Shown here piece by piece: positions 1-4,830 of a DNA stretch of 32,449 nucleotides; the stretch's first letter is position 1, and each line of letters opens with the position of its first letter. Where the stretch lies: positions 1-32,449 of the forward strand of contig CALWRN010000056.1 in NCBI GenBank assembly GCA_944383975.1. Direction: 5' to 3'. Below the pieces are notes generated by a model that saw only the letters and a program-made list of their open reading frames with translations, made no database searches and had not been told where the DNA came from. Source of the stretch: an uncultured Clostridia bacterium. GTDB taxonomy: Bacteria > Bacillota > Clostridia > Christensenellales > UBA1242. Both the position numbers and the translations under genes were made by a program.

Positions 1-4
1 TGCT

Positions 5-26
5 TGCATTTAAAAAATGCAGGAGG
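5..26 (+). promoter_or_regulatory. Leader hairpin abutting the Hsp20 ribosome site
   Basis: A perfect 7-bp inverted repeat (TGCATTT at 5-11, AAATGCA at 15-21, loop AAA) ends on the first base of the AGGAGG ribosome site at 21-26. ATG follows at 33. Only the first A of the ribosome site is paired, so it may stabilise the 5' end or modestly tune translation of the heat-shock gene. The rest of the leader lies outside the window. Confidence 0.4.
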
Positions 27-32
27 TATATT

Positions 33-497
33 ATGAAACATAATGATAAATTTGATTTGGTTTTAAGAGGAGACGATGATAGAGAGCCATTAAGTTTATT
101 TGACCCATTCTTTGATCACTTTTTTGATGCTCCTATGATGCATAGAAGAGATATGCGCCAATTAGAAAATATAATGAAGACTGATGTAAAGGAAACAGAA
201 AAGAGTTACGTTCTTGATATTGATTTACCAGGTTTTGATAAAAAAGATATAAATGTTGAACTAAAGAATGGTTATCTTACAATAAGTGCAAAGAGAGAAC
301 ATGACTTTGAAGATAAAGATAAAAAAGAAAATTATATCAGAAAAGAAAGAAGTTATGGACACTTTAGCAGAAGTTTTTATGTTGGAGATATTAAGGAAGA
401 TGATATTGATGCAAGTTTGAAAGACGGAATATTGCGTATAGAACTTCCTAAAGAAGAGAAGCAAGAAACAAAATCAGGTAAGATTGAAATAAAGTAA
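33..497 (+). CDS. hsp20: Small heat shock protein, Hsp20/alpha-crystallin family
   Basis: A 154-aa ATP-independent holdase chaperone that binds unfolding proteins in the cytoplasm. The N-terminal stretch is short and rich in Phe/Asp (SLFDPFFDHFF). The alpha-crystallin domain occupies roughly residues 46-140, with the hallmarks MKTDVKET..YVLDIDLPGF near its start, a strand ending in GYLTISAKRE, and the conserved LKDGILRIELPK near the end. The charged tail is short (EEKQETKSGKIEIK). Length is normal for bacterial Hsp20. The start is fixed by AGGAGG seven bases upstream of ATG. The gene is monocistronic, closed by a terminator right after the stop. Any heat-shock operator (HrcA or CtsR type) would lie left of the window and cannot be seen. 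Confidence 0.95.
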   Translation: MKHNDKFDLVLRGDDDREPLSLFDPFFDHFFDAPMMHRRDMRQLENIMKTDVKETEKSYVLDIDLPGFDKKDINVELKNGYLTISAKREHDFEDKDKKENYIRKERSYGHFSRSFYVGDIKEDDIDASLKDGILRIELPKEEKQETKSGKIEIK

Positions 498-502
498 TCT
501 TT

Positions 503-541
503 AAATAAAGAATCATGTCTTTTGATATGATTCTTTATTTT
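503..541 (+). terminator. Rho-independent terminator of hsp20
   Basis: A perfect 14-bp stem (503-516 with 527-540) with a 10-base loop starts six bases after the hsp20 stop. Its right arm is itself T-rich and serves as the U tract. Confidence 0.85.
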
Positions 542-586
542 ATAAAAGAGAATAGATTATATGTTTGAGAATACAATTTTAATATA

Positions 587-615
587 TTGACATTTTTCAT
601 TATATAAATTAAAAT
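587..615 (+). promoter_or_regulatory. Sigma-70/SigA promoter
   Basis: A perfect -35 TTGACA (587-592), a 17-base spacer and -10 TAAAAT (610-615) lie just upstream of the gene at 639. Confidence 0.75.
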
Positions 616-638
616 ATAACTAAAGGAATAATTTAATA

Positions 639-1097
639 ATGAAACGAAAGAAAAGTATTAAACGGGCGAAGAAAGAAGGTTTATTAAAAACATTAGAAGT
701 ATTTTCATTATCCACATTAGCATTGATGACATTGAGTACATTAACAACAGTGGTGGCATTTCCTATTACACATAATAATGTGATAGAAACTTATAAAGAA
801 ACAGAGGAATATAAAAATCAATATAATGAAGATGTAGAGAAAGTTGAAAATAAATTTAAAGACGATGAAATTGATTATGAAACACTAAAAGATGAGATGG
901 CTGAACTTGGAACTTCTAATTATATTTATTTTATGGCAAAAGAGTCTAAAGAACCTGAAATACAAAGTTTGGTAAAAATTGATAAAGTATGTACTTTAGT
1001 GAATTTATCAGCATTAGGAAGTATAGTGGGATTGTTTTCAATGGGATTGATTGCTCATAAGCATATTGAAAATATCCCTGCTGAAAAAGAAATGTAG
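639..1097 (+). CDS. Small two-TM membrane protein of unknown function
   Basis: A 152-aa protein I do not recognise. A very basic N-terminus (about 9 Lys/Arg in the first 17 residues) is followed by a hydrophobic segment at about 22-46. A charged, Glu/Lys-rich extracytoplasmic or coiled region covers about 47-112, and a second TM segment lies at about 117-138 (LSALGSIVGLFSMGLIAHK). The basic N-terminus predicts that both ends are cytoplasmic with the acidic loop outside. ATG at 639 has AAGGA about 11 bases upstream and an excellent promoter at 587-615. A terminator at 1176-1210 makes it a single-gene unit. No signal-peptidase or lipobox motif is evident. Confidence 0.75.
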   Translation: MKRKKSIKRAKKEGLLKTLEVFSLSTLALMTLSTLTTVVAFPITHNNVIETYKETEEYKNQYNEDVEKVENKFKDDEIDYETLKDEMAELGTSNYIYFMAKESKEPEIQSLVKIDKVCTLVNLSALGSIVGLFSMGLIAHKHIENIPAEKEM

Positions 1098-1175
1098 TTA
1101 TTGATAAAGGTTAAAAATATATTTATATTATATAAAATTATATAAAAAGTTTAATAAATTAAAGTTATAATTTGG

Positions 1176-1210
1176 AAAGAAGACAGAAAAATATTTCTGT
1201 CTTCTTTTTT
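1176..1210 (+). terminator. Rho-independent terminator
   Basis: A perfect 14-bp stem (1176-1189 with 1194-1207), an AATA loop and a T run. It ends the transcript of the gene at 639-1097. Confidence 0.85.
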
Positions 1211-1417
1211 ATGCTTTTTAAATGGTTTATTCAAGTAAGGAAATAAAATAAAGGTAAATGGTTATTAATGCAATAATGAAAGGTTACTTTAATAATGAAA
1301 TTAAGGATGAAATTATTGAATAAAACTAATAAACAATTAATTATAAATTAATATAAAAGAAGAGGGGGCTTAATATAGATGAAAATGCTCTTAAAATAAA
1401 AATAAGGTCATTAATAA
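1211..1417. other. AT-rich gap with coding-like debris, no convincing gene
   Basis: This stretch holds only very short open frames: a 21-codon ORF from ATG 1258 to TAA 1321, and a frame ending at TGA 1435 that reads LNIDENALKIKIRSLINDL without a start codon. They look like degraded coding sequence next to the integrated element. I could not assign a family. Confidence 0.35.
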
Positions 1418-1612
1418 ATGACCTTAATAAAAATTGACGACCTAATTGTTAAGGAATTCGTAAAATGTGTAATTGCTCACGATAATGGAGAAATAAACAT
1501 TTATTTAGGAATTTCCAAAAACAATGGTAGTGCATCTAACTGGCTCCCCAGGGCATGCAGAACGCCACTCATAGTAGGGGATATTATTATATTTCAAATC
1601 GTTAAAATTTAA
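1418..1612 (+). CDS. Doubtful 64-aa ORF crossing the left attachment core
   Basis: The frame reads MTLIKIDDLIVKEFVK and onward with no recognisable domain. Codons from about 1540 run through the 13-bp copy of the tRNA-Asn 3' end (1540-1552) into element DNA, so the last 24 residues would be a product of the integration. In the uninterrupted chromosome the frame would stop just inside the tRNA gene. The start codon sits in the right arm of an 8-bp inverted repeat (1404-1411 with 1418-1425), which could itself be a weak terminator. Ribosome-site support is poor. It may be a remnant or an artefact. Confidence 0.22.
   Translation: MTLIKIDDLIVKEFVKCVIAHDNGEINIYLGISKNNGSASNWLPRACRTPLIVGDIIIFQIVKI
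1540..1552 (+). repeat. Distal attachment core (13-bp direct repeat)
   Basis: CTGGCTCCCCAGG, identical to 3030-3042, which covers the CCA end and acceptor stem of tRNA-Asn. This is the chromosome-distal att copy, and the sequence diverges immediately on both sides. Confidence 0.7.
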
Positions 1613-1613
1613 T

Positions 1614-1645
1614 AAAAAAGATAGCATCTAACTATCTTTTTTGTA
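1614..1645. terminator. Bidirectional rho-independent terminator
   Basis: A perfect 11-bp stem (1614-1624 with 1632-1642) with A and T tracts on the outer sides works on both strands. Its main role is probably to end the minus-strand pair 2669-1648, whose last stop is at 1648. Confidence 0.8.
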
Positions 1646-1647
1646 GT

Positions 1648-1989
1648 TTAAATAAATATTAGTGGGGATTCAACCAAAGGATCTTTTTTAATAAAGTTGA
1701 TTATTTTAGTCCTATCATCTTCTGATTTTTCTTGATAACATTTAGAATTTTTAAATGCATCTATCATTGTTTTGGCCAAAAGTTCTTTGTTATAAACCAA
1801 TCCTTCAATTTTTTCATCTAATGTCCCATTTTTATGATTTGTTATTTCAACTAAAAATCTGTAATAATCTCTTACAGCTATTGGTGTAGCCTTTTTATTT
1901 GGAACTAAGCCTATTGGGTTATCATTAGTTTCTTCTACTTTGTCGTATTCATTCAAATGCTCTTCATCTACAAAATAATAAATTCTCAT
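1648..1989 (-). CDS. Hypothetical 113-aa protein coupled to the metallopeptidase
   Basis: An unrecognised 113-aa protein, predicted soluble, with no TM segment or signal peptide. It reads MRIYYFVDEEHLNEYDKVEE at the start and is mixed alpha/beta and acidic in character. It overlaps the upstream metallopeptidase gene by 4 bp (ATGA) and has a near-perfect ribosome site (AAGGAGG, five bases before ATG), so it is translationally coupled and probably still expressed. A terminator follows at once. Position and size would suit a small partner, inhibitor or immunity protein of the peptidase, but that is only inference. It could also be a leftover phage gene. Confidence 0.65.
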   Translation of the reverse strand: MRIYYFVDEEHLNEYDKVEETNDNPIGLVPNKKATPIAVRDYYRFLVEITNHKNGTLDEKIEGLVYNKELLAKTMIDAFKNSKCYQEKSEDDRTKIINFIKKDPLVESPLIFI

Positions 1990-2669
1990 TTATACCTCCT
2001 TAAATATTCTTCTAAAGCCCTAGCTATGGGCTCTGGGTTATCTGATAATTGTAAATTAGTAAATGTTTCTGTAAACCATTCTGCATTATTGGATGTACTA
2101 TATTTAGATAAATATATTTTATCTTTTCTTTTTATGTTTTGATAGTGATTTTGAAAAATTTTTATAACATCATTAAAAATTTCTTTTTCAATCCTTCCAA
2201 AAGTTTGAGAAGTAGAAAATTTTAAATCAATTTTTCTTGATTTTGCTATTTTAGTTATAATACTATTTTCTACAGCATGTCCTAATTCGTGTGTAATCAG
2301 ATAATCTCTACTTTTAAACATGGTGTTTATTGGAACAAAATGTCCAGATGTTACACCCGATGTTACTGATTTTACAACTTTATCATAATTAATTAGCTGT
2401 CTTTTGTCAAGGCAAATTCTTTGTATTAGTTCGCCATTATTATCTAATGTTGCAGCACAATAGCCTAAAGTTCCGCCTGTTAATTTTTCGCTGCCAAACT
2501 GAATGTCTGCTGCAATAGTTGTGTTTTTTAATATTTTTTTATACTTGTTAGACAAATTAAGCACTTGCTTTTGTTGTCTTTCTAATACTTTGTCATCAAT
2601 GTCATCAGTTGATTTTCTAGTTGAAATTTTATTTTTCTTAAGAAAAAGAATTATATAAGGTTCAGGCAC
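1986..2669 (-). CDS. HExxH metallopeptidase-like protein, phage minor-head type C-terminus, probably 5'-truncated
   Basis: A 227-aa frame starting at GTG. The zinc-metallopeptidase motif HELGH is at residues 127-131 (ITHELGHAVEN). Downstream, NAEWFTETF offers Glu197 or Glu201 as third ligand, a gluzincin-like arrangement. The tail (LSKYSTSNNAEWFTETFTN and onward) resembles the peptidase-like C-terminal domain found in many phage minor head (Mu gpF-like) proteins and mobile-element proteins. About the first 10 codons are antisense to recombinase-coding sequence and no ribosome site precedes the GTG, so the original start was probably lost at a deletion joint near 2640-2660. The downstream 113-aa gene overlaps by 4 bp. 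Family assignment beyond the zinc motif is tentative. Confidence 0.6.
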   Translation of the reverse strand: MPEPYIILFLKKNKISTRKSTDDIDDKVLERQQKQVLNLSNKYKKILKNTTIAADIQFGSEKLTGGTLGYCAATLDNNGELIQRICLDKRQLINYDKVVKSVTSGVTSGHFVPINTMFKSRDYLITHELGHAVENSIITKIAKSRKIDLKFSTSQTFGRIEKEIFNDVIKIFQNHYQNIKRKDKIYLSKYSTSNNAEWFTETFTNLQLSDNPEPIARALEEYLRRYK

Positions 2670-3094
2670 AAATCAAAAATTTAATTGACCTTATGAAAAA
2701 TGGTCTTGCTTATCCAGAAATGAAACAAGAAATGGATGAACTGCAAGAAAAGAAAAATACTCTTATTGAAGAAATTAAGAGTATAAAAAATAAAAACTAC
2801 TTGTCAACAATAAGTGCAAGTAGAATTAAACAAGATTTAATTAATAAAATACAAAATTTAGATGATGCAACAATAGATGTGGCAATAAAACTCTATGTAA
2901 AAGGAATTAGGGTAAATAAAAATCATAGTATGGATGTTTTGATAGGCTTTCGCAAGGATAGTTCTTCAGCTCCATTATCTAATGAAGAAAAAGAACAAAT
3001 TTCTAAACATCTCAATACTATGAGTAACTCTGGCTCCCCAGGTAGGATTCGAACCTACGGCCTATCGGTTAACAGCCGAGCGCTCCACCACTGA
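2660..3094 (+). pseudogene. C-terminal remnant of a large serine recombinase (integrase)
   Basis: The frame is open from 2642, and recognisable sequence begins at about 2660 (VQAQIKNLIDLMKNG). It shows the coiled-coil segment typical of the recombinase C-terminus (EMDELQEKKNTLIEEI), then DLINKIQNLDDATIDVAIKLYVKGIRV and a DVLIGFRK strand. The resolvase catalytic domain and zinc-ribbon part are absent, so it cannot be active. It lies directly beside the tRNA, where integrases of tRNA-targeting elements sit. The last ~20 codons are read through the antisense of tRNA-Asn (the GRIRTYG artefact) and are not genuine. The frame would continue into element DNA in the excised circle (see findings). Confidence 0.75.
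3030..3042 (+). repeat. tRNA-proximal attachment core (13-bp direct repeat)
   Basis: CTGGCTCCCCAGG, the same as 1540-1552. It covers the CCA, discriminator and acceptor 3' strand of the minus-strand tRNA-Asn. Confidence 0.7.
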
Positions 3095-3105
3095 GCTACT
3101 GGGGA
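3031..3105 (-). tRNA. tRNA-Asn (GTT)
   Basis: A complete 75-nt cloverleaf on the minus strand. The acceptor stem is TCCCCAG...CTGGGGA, the D arm has AGCTCAGTGGT, the anticodon loop is CTGTTAA with anticodon GTT (complement at 3071-3073), the T arm is GTTCGAATC, and the discriminator is G. The 3' CCA is encoded (TGG at 3031-3033), so it survived the insertion because the element carries a copy of the 3' end. It has its own promoter. Confidence 0.97.
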
Positions 3106-3132
3106 ATATGTTATTTTTAAGTTTGCATACCT

Positions 3133-3161
3133 ATAATATCAAAAACTTTTTGCTTTGTCAA
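3133..3161 (-). promoter_or_regulatory. Promoter of tRNA-Asn
   Basis: On the minus strand: -35 TTGACA (3161-3156), a 17-base spacer, and -10 TATTAT (3138-3133). Transcription would start about 20 bases before the mature tRNA 5' end. Confidence 0.8.
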
Positions 3162-3303
3162 CAATTTTAACAAAAAATATTTTATTTTTTATAAATCATT
3201 TTATGATATTAAAACTTTTTATTTTATAAGTTATATATCAATATTAAGTATATTATTAAAATAAAAGGTTTTTGTGTATTTATAAGTCTATTTTGGTTTA
3301 AAA

Positions 3304-3390
3304 TAAAAAAAAGAATGTTTAAAACACATTCTTTTTTATAGCAATCAAAACATAGGCACCCAAGGAAGAAAACCTATGTCTTGACGCTAC
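3304..3390 (-). ncRNA. Candidate structured small RNA, divergent from the HEPN operon
   Basis: A minus-strand transcript of about 87 nt is predicted. The promoter at 3425-3397 places the start near 3390. The RNA then folds into a long interrupted stem: 3386-3389 with 3339-3342, 3381-3384 with 3345-3348, and a 7-bp ACATAGG/CCTATGT helix (3379-3373 with 3356-3350), with a 16-base loop (3372-3357). A second perfect 12-bp hairpin (3337-3326 with 3318-3307) followed by T residues is a terminator. No open frame of useful size exists in it. I do not recognise an RNA family. Its position next to two HEPN RNase-like genes makes a partner or antitoxin RNA conceivable. Confidence 0.6.
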
Positions 3391-3396
3391 ATTTAT

Positions 3397-3425
3397 ATAA
3401 TAACACATAATTTTGTAAAAATCAA
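3397..3425 (-). promoter_or_regulatory. Promoter of the candidate small RNA
   Basis: On the minus strand: -35 TTGATT (3425-3420), exactly 17 bases of spacer, and -10 TATTAT (3402-3397). The expected start falls at the base of the RNA hairpin near 3390. Confidence 0.6.
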
Positions 3426-3459
3426 TTAATTTTGTAAAATTTTATAAAATTTTGTAAAA
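3411..3459. repeat. TTTT(G/A)TAAAA repeats, possible operator
   Basis: Four 10-base copies of near-palindromic TTTTGTAAAA or TTTTATAAAA lie at 3411-3420, 3430-3439, 3440-3449 and 3450-3459. The last three are contiguous, one helical turn apart. The first abuts the -35 of the small-RNA promoter, and the group lies upstream of the HEPN operon. High AT content makes chance similarity possible. Confidence 0.4.
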
Positions 3460-3566
3460 AATAAAATAAAAATATATTAAATTTTTTAAAACTTATCATA
3501 TTTTATAAAAGGGGAATATTGACTTTTAGGTGTTATTGTGTTAATTTATTTATGAGGGAAATACAA

Positions 3567-4805
3567 ATGAAGAATTCAAAAAAAGATAATAATATATTAG
3601 AATATTTTGATTATCTCAACTTAAATTTTCATAATGGGCTTTGGTTAACACTGCTAAATTTAAGAAAAAAGATGATAGCTGAAAATTTAAGTCTTGCAGA
3701 TGTTTCAAAAGCTGTTGAAAGTGGAGAAATACAGGGGATAAATAAATATAGTTTATCTAATCTAAGAAGTTTATCTATTTATTATGCACTTTTTTCAGTT
3801 GTTGCATTTAAGGAACAATATGAGGCACTTCTTGATTTAGATATGATATCTAAAGATGAAGAGCAACAAAAATTTCTTAGCAAGTTTCCTAATATGAGTG
3901 GTTGTCTTGAATTGTTATCTTTTTTAAGAAATAACACATCCCACGCAGGATTAATGATTTCAACTTTTGGAGACACTATCTTAATAAAAGATATGCAAAT
4001 TCATTTAAATGATTTAAAAGATTATTTAGACTCAGTTATGGCAACTTTATTAAAAAGTTTTAAAGCTTATAAACACACTATGGCACCTGAAATGACTCGT
4101 AAAAATTTACATTTTGTTCCTTTTAGTGCACAGAAAACTTTATTTGAATCACTAATTAAACCAGAAGATGGTGAAGAATTTCCATTCACAAAAATAGATT
4201 CTAAAAATAATAAATTTATGGATAAATTGTTAATCATAATGACAAGTGAAAAACTTAATGAGATTATGTTGACAAATCCAACCATGAAATGGAGTGAAAT
4301 AAAGAAAGAAATTCTTGGTTTTATAGGTCAGTATAAGGGTTACCCTAATTTTAACGAAATAATAAATATATTTAAAAGTGACAAACAAATTATTGATATT
4401 GATGCAATTTTATACGCACAATTTGTATTATCTAGCAAGTTATATGATTTAGAATATGATTATAATGGTAAAATTGAAAATATATCTTCTTATAGTGATA
4501 TAAATCAAATTATAGATTATTTAAGAAATTCTATTATTCATGGTATGTTTGAGTTAGAAGATAGTGGTGAAATTTTATGTAGTGGATTAAATTCACAGGG
4601 GTATAGTAAATTAAAAGATGTAAGAAAACTAAGAAGAAAATTAAATGAAAAAGACTTACAAATTATATTAAGAAACAACCCTATCTTTGCAGATGAAAAT
4701 GTTGAAGATAAGATTGCGGTAAGCAGTGATGAGTTAACATACATTTGCAAAAATATTGCTAGAATTTACGAGAATGAAAAAGATTATCCTAAATTATTAG
4801 AATAA
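3567..4805 (+). CDS. Twin-HEPN-motif protein A (putative RNase)
   Basis: 412 aa from ATG 3567, which has GAGGG eight bases upstream. The frame is open further up to a TTG at 3519, but the ATG fits the paralogue better. Two HEPN-type Rx4H motifs with the favoured Asn after Arg are present: RNNTSH (Arg at 3927, His at 3942, residues 121-126) and RNSIIH (4524-4541, residues 320-325). Each follows a hydrophobic helix, as in HEPN folds. Such residues form the RNA-cleaving centre in HEPN toxins, Abi proteins and Cas13; the function here is inferred. A conserved block with the downstream paralogue (YYALF..A.KEQYEA) lies at about residues 72-87, and IDIDAILYAQF precedes the second motif. No TM segment or signal peptide. 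The gene is followed 25 bp later by its paralogue. Confidence 0.8.
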   Translation: MKNSKKDNNILEYFDYLNLNFHNGLWLTLLNLRKKMIAENLSLADVSKAVESGEIQGINKYSLSNLRSLSIYYALFSVVAFKEQYEALLDLDMISKDEEQQKFLSKFPNMSGCLELLSFLRNNTSHAGLMISTFGDTILIKDMQIHLNDLKDYLDSVMATLLKSFKAYKHTMAPEMTRKNLHFVPFSAQKTLFESLIKPEDGEEFPFTKIDSKNNKFMDKLLIIMTSEKLNEIMLTNPTMKWSEIKKEILGFIGQYKGYPNFNEIINIFKSDKQIIDIDAILYAQFVLSSKLYDLEYDYNGKIENISSYSDINQIIDYLRNSIIHGMFELEDSGEILCSGLNSQGYSKLKDVRKLRRKLNEKDLQIILRNNPIFADENVEDKIAVSSDELTYICKNIARIYENEKDYPKLLE

Positions 4806-4830
4806 ATACTATTTTAATAGCGGAGCTAGT

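Larger units (their letters stand above)
1540..3042. mobile_element. Decayed integrative element (prophage-like) in tRNA-Asn
   Basis: A 1.5-kb segment is bounded by two copies of a 13-bp sequence matching the tRNA-Asn 3' end. Inside are the C-terminal part of a serine recombinase pointing at the tRNA, a metallopeptidase gene resembling the C-terminus of phage minor head proteins, and a small coupled gene, both on the minus strand. There are no replication, packaging or other structural genes, so most of the original element has been deleted. The direct repeat and the recombinase position are seen in the sequence; prophage origin is inferred from the metallopeptidase. Confidence 0.7.

Noticed and set aside
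1258..1323. 21-codon ORF with AAAGG upstream
   Set aside because: Too short, spacing to the ribosome site is poor, it is preceded by a stop and shows no recognisable similarity.
1532..1633. Direct repeat GCATCTAACT at 1532-1541 and 1624-1633 as an alternative att site
   Set aside because: It is shorter, one copy lies inside a terminator loop, and it has no link to the tRNA. The 13-bp tRNA-matching repeat explains the element better.
3031..3094. Protein-coding tail GRIRTYGLSVNSRALHH
   Set aside because: This is the antisense translation of tRNA-Asn, a well-known artefact. The genuine recombinase tail ends at the att core.
3339..3389. Single CRISPR-repeat-like hairpin beside a two-HEPN protein
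   Set aside because: There is one copy only, with no second repeat or spacer pattern anywhere in the window, and the hairpin is better explained as part of a promoter-terminator-bounded small RNA.
3382..3401. Plus-strand promoter TTGACG...TATAAT reading toward the HEPN genes
   Set aside because: The spacer is only about 9 bases; both halves are better explained as parts of the minus-strand RNA and its promoter.
3519..3566. TTG 3519 as the start of HEPN gene A
   Set aside because: It adds a Cys-rich 16-residue extension absent from the paralogue; ATG 3567 has a better-placed ribosome site.
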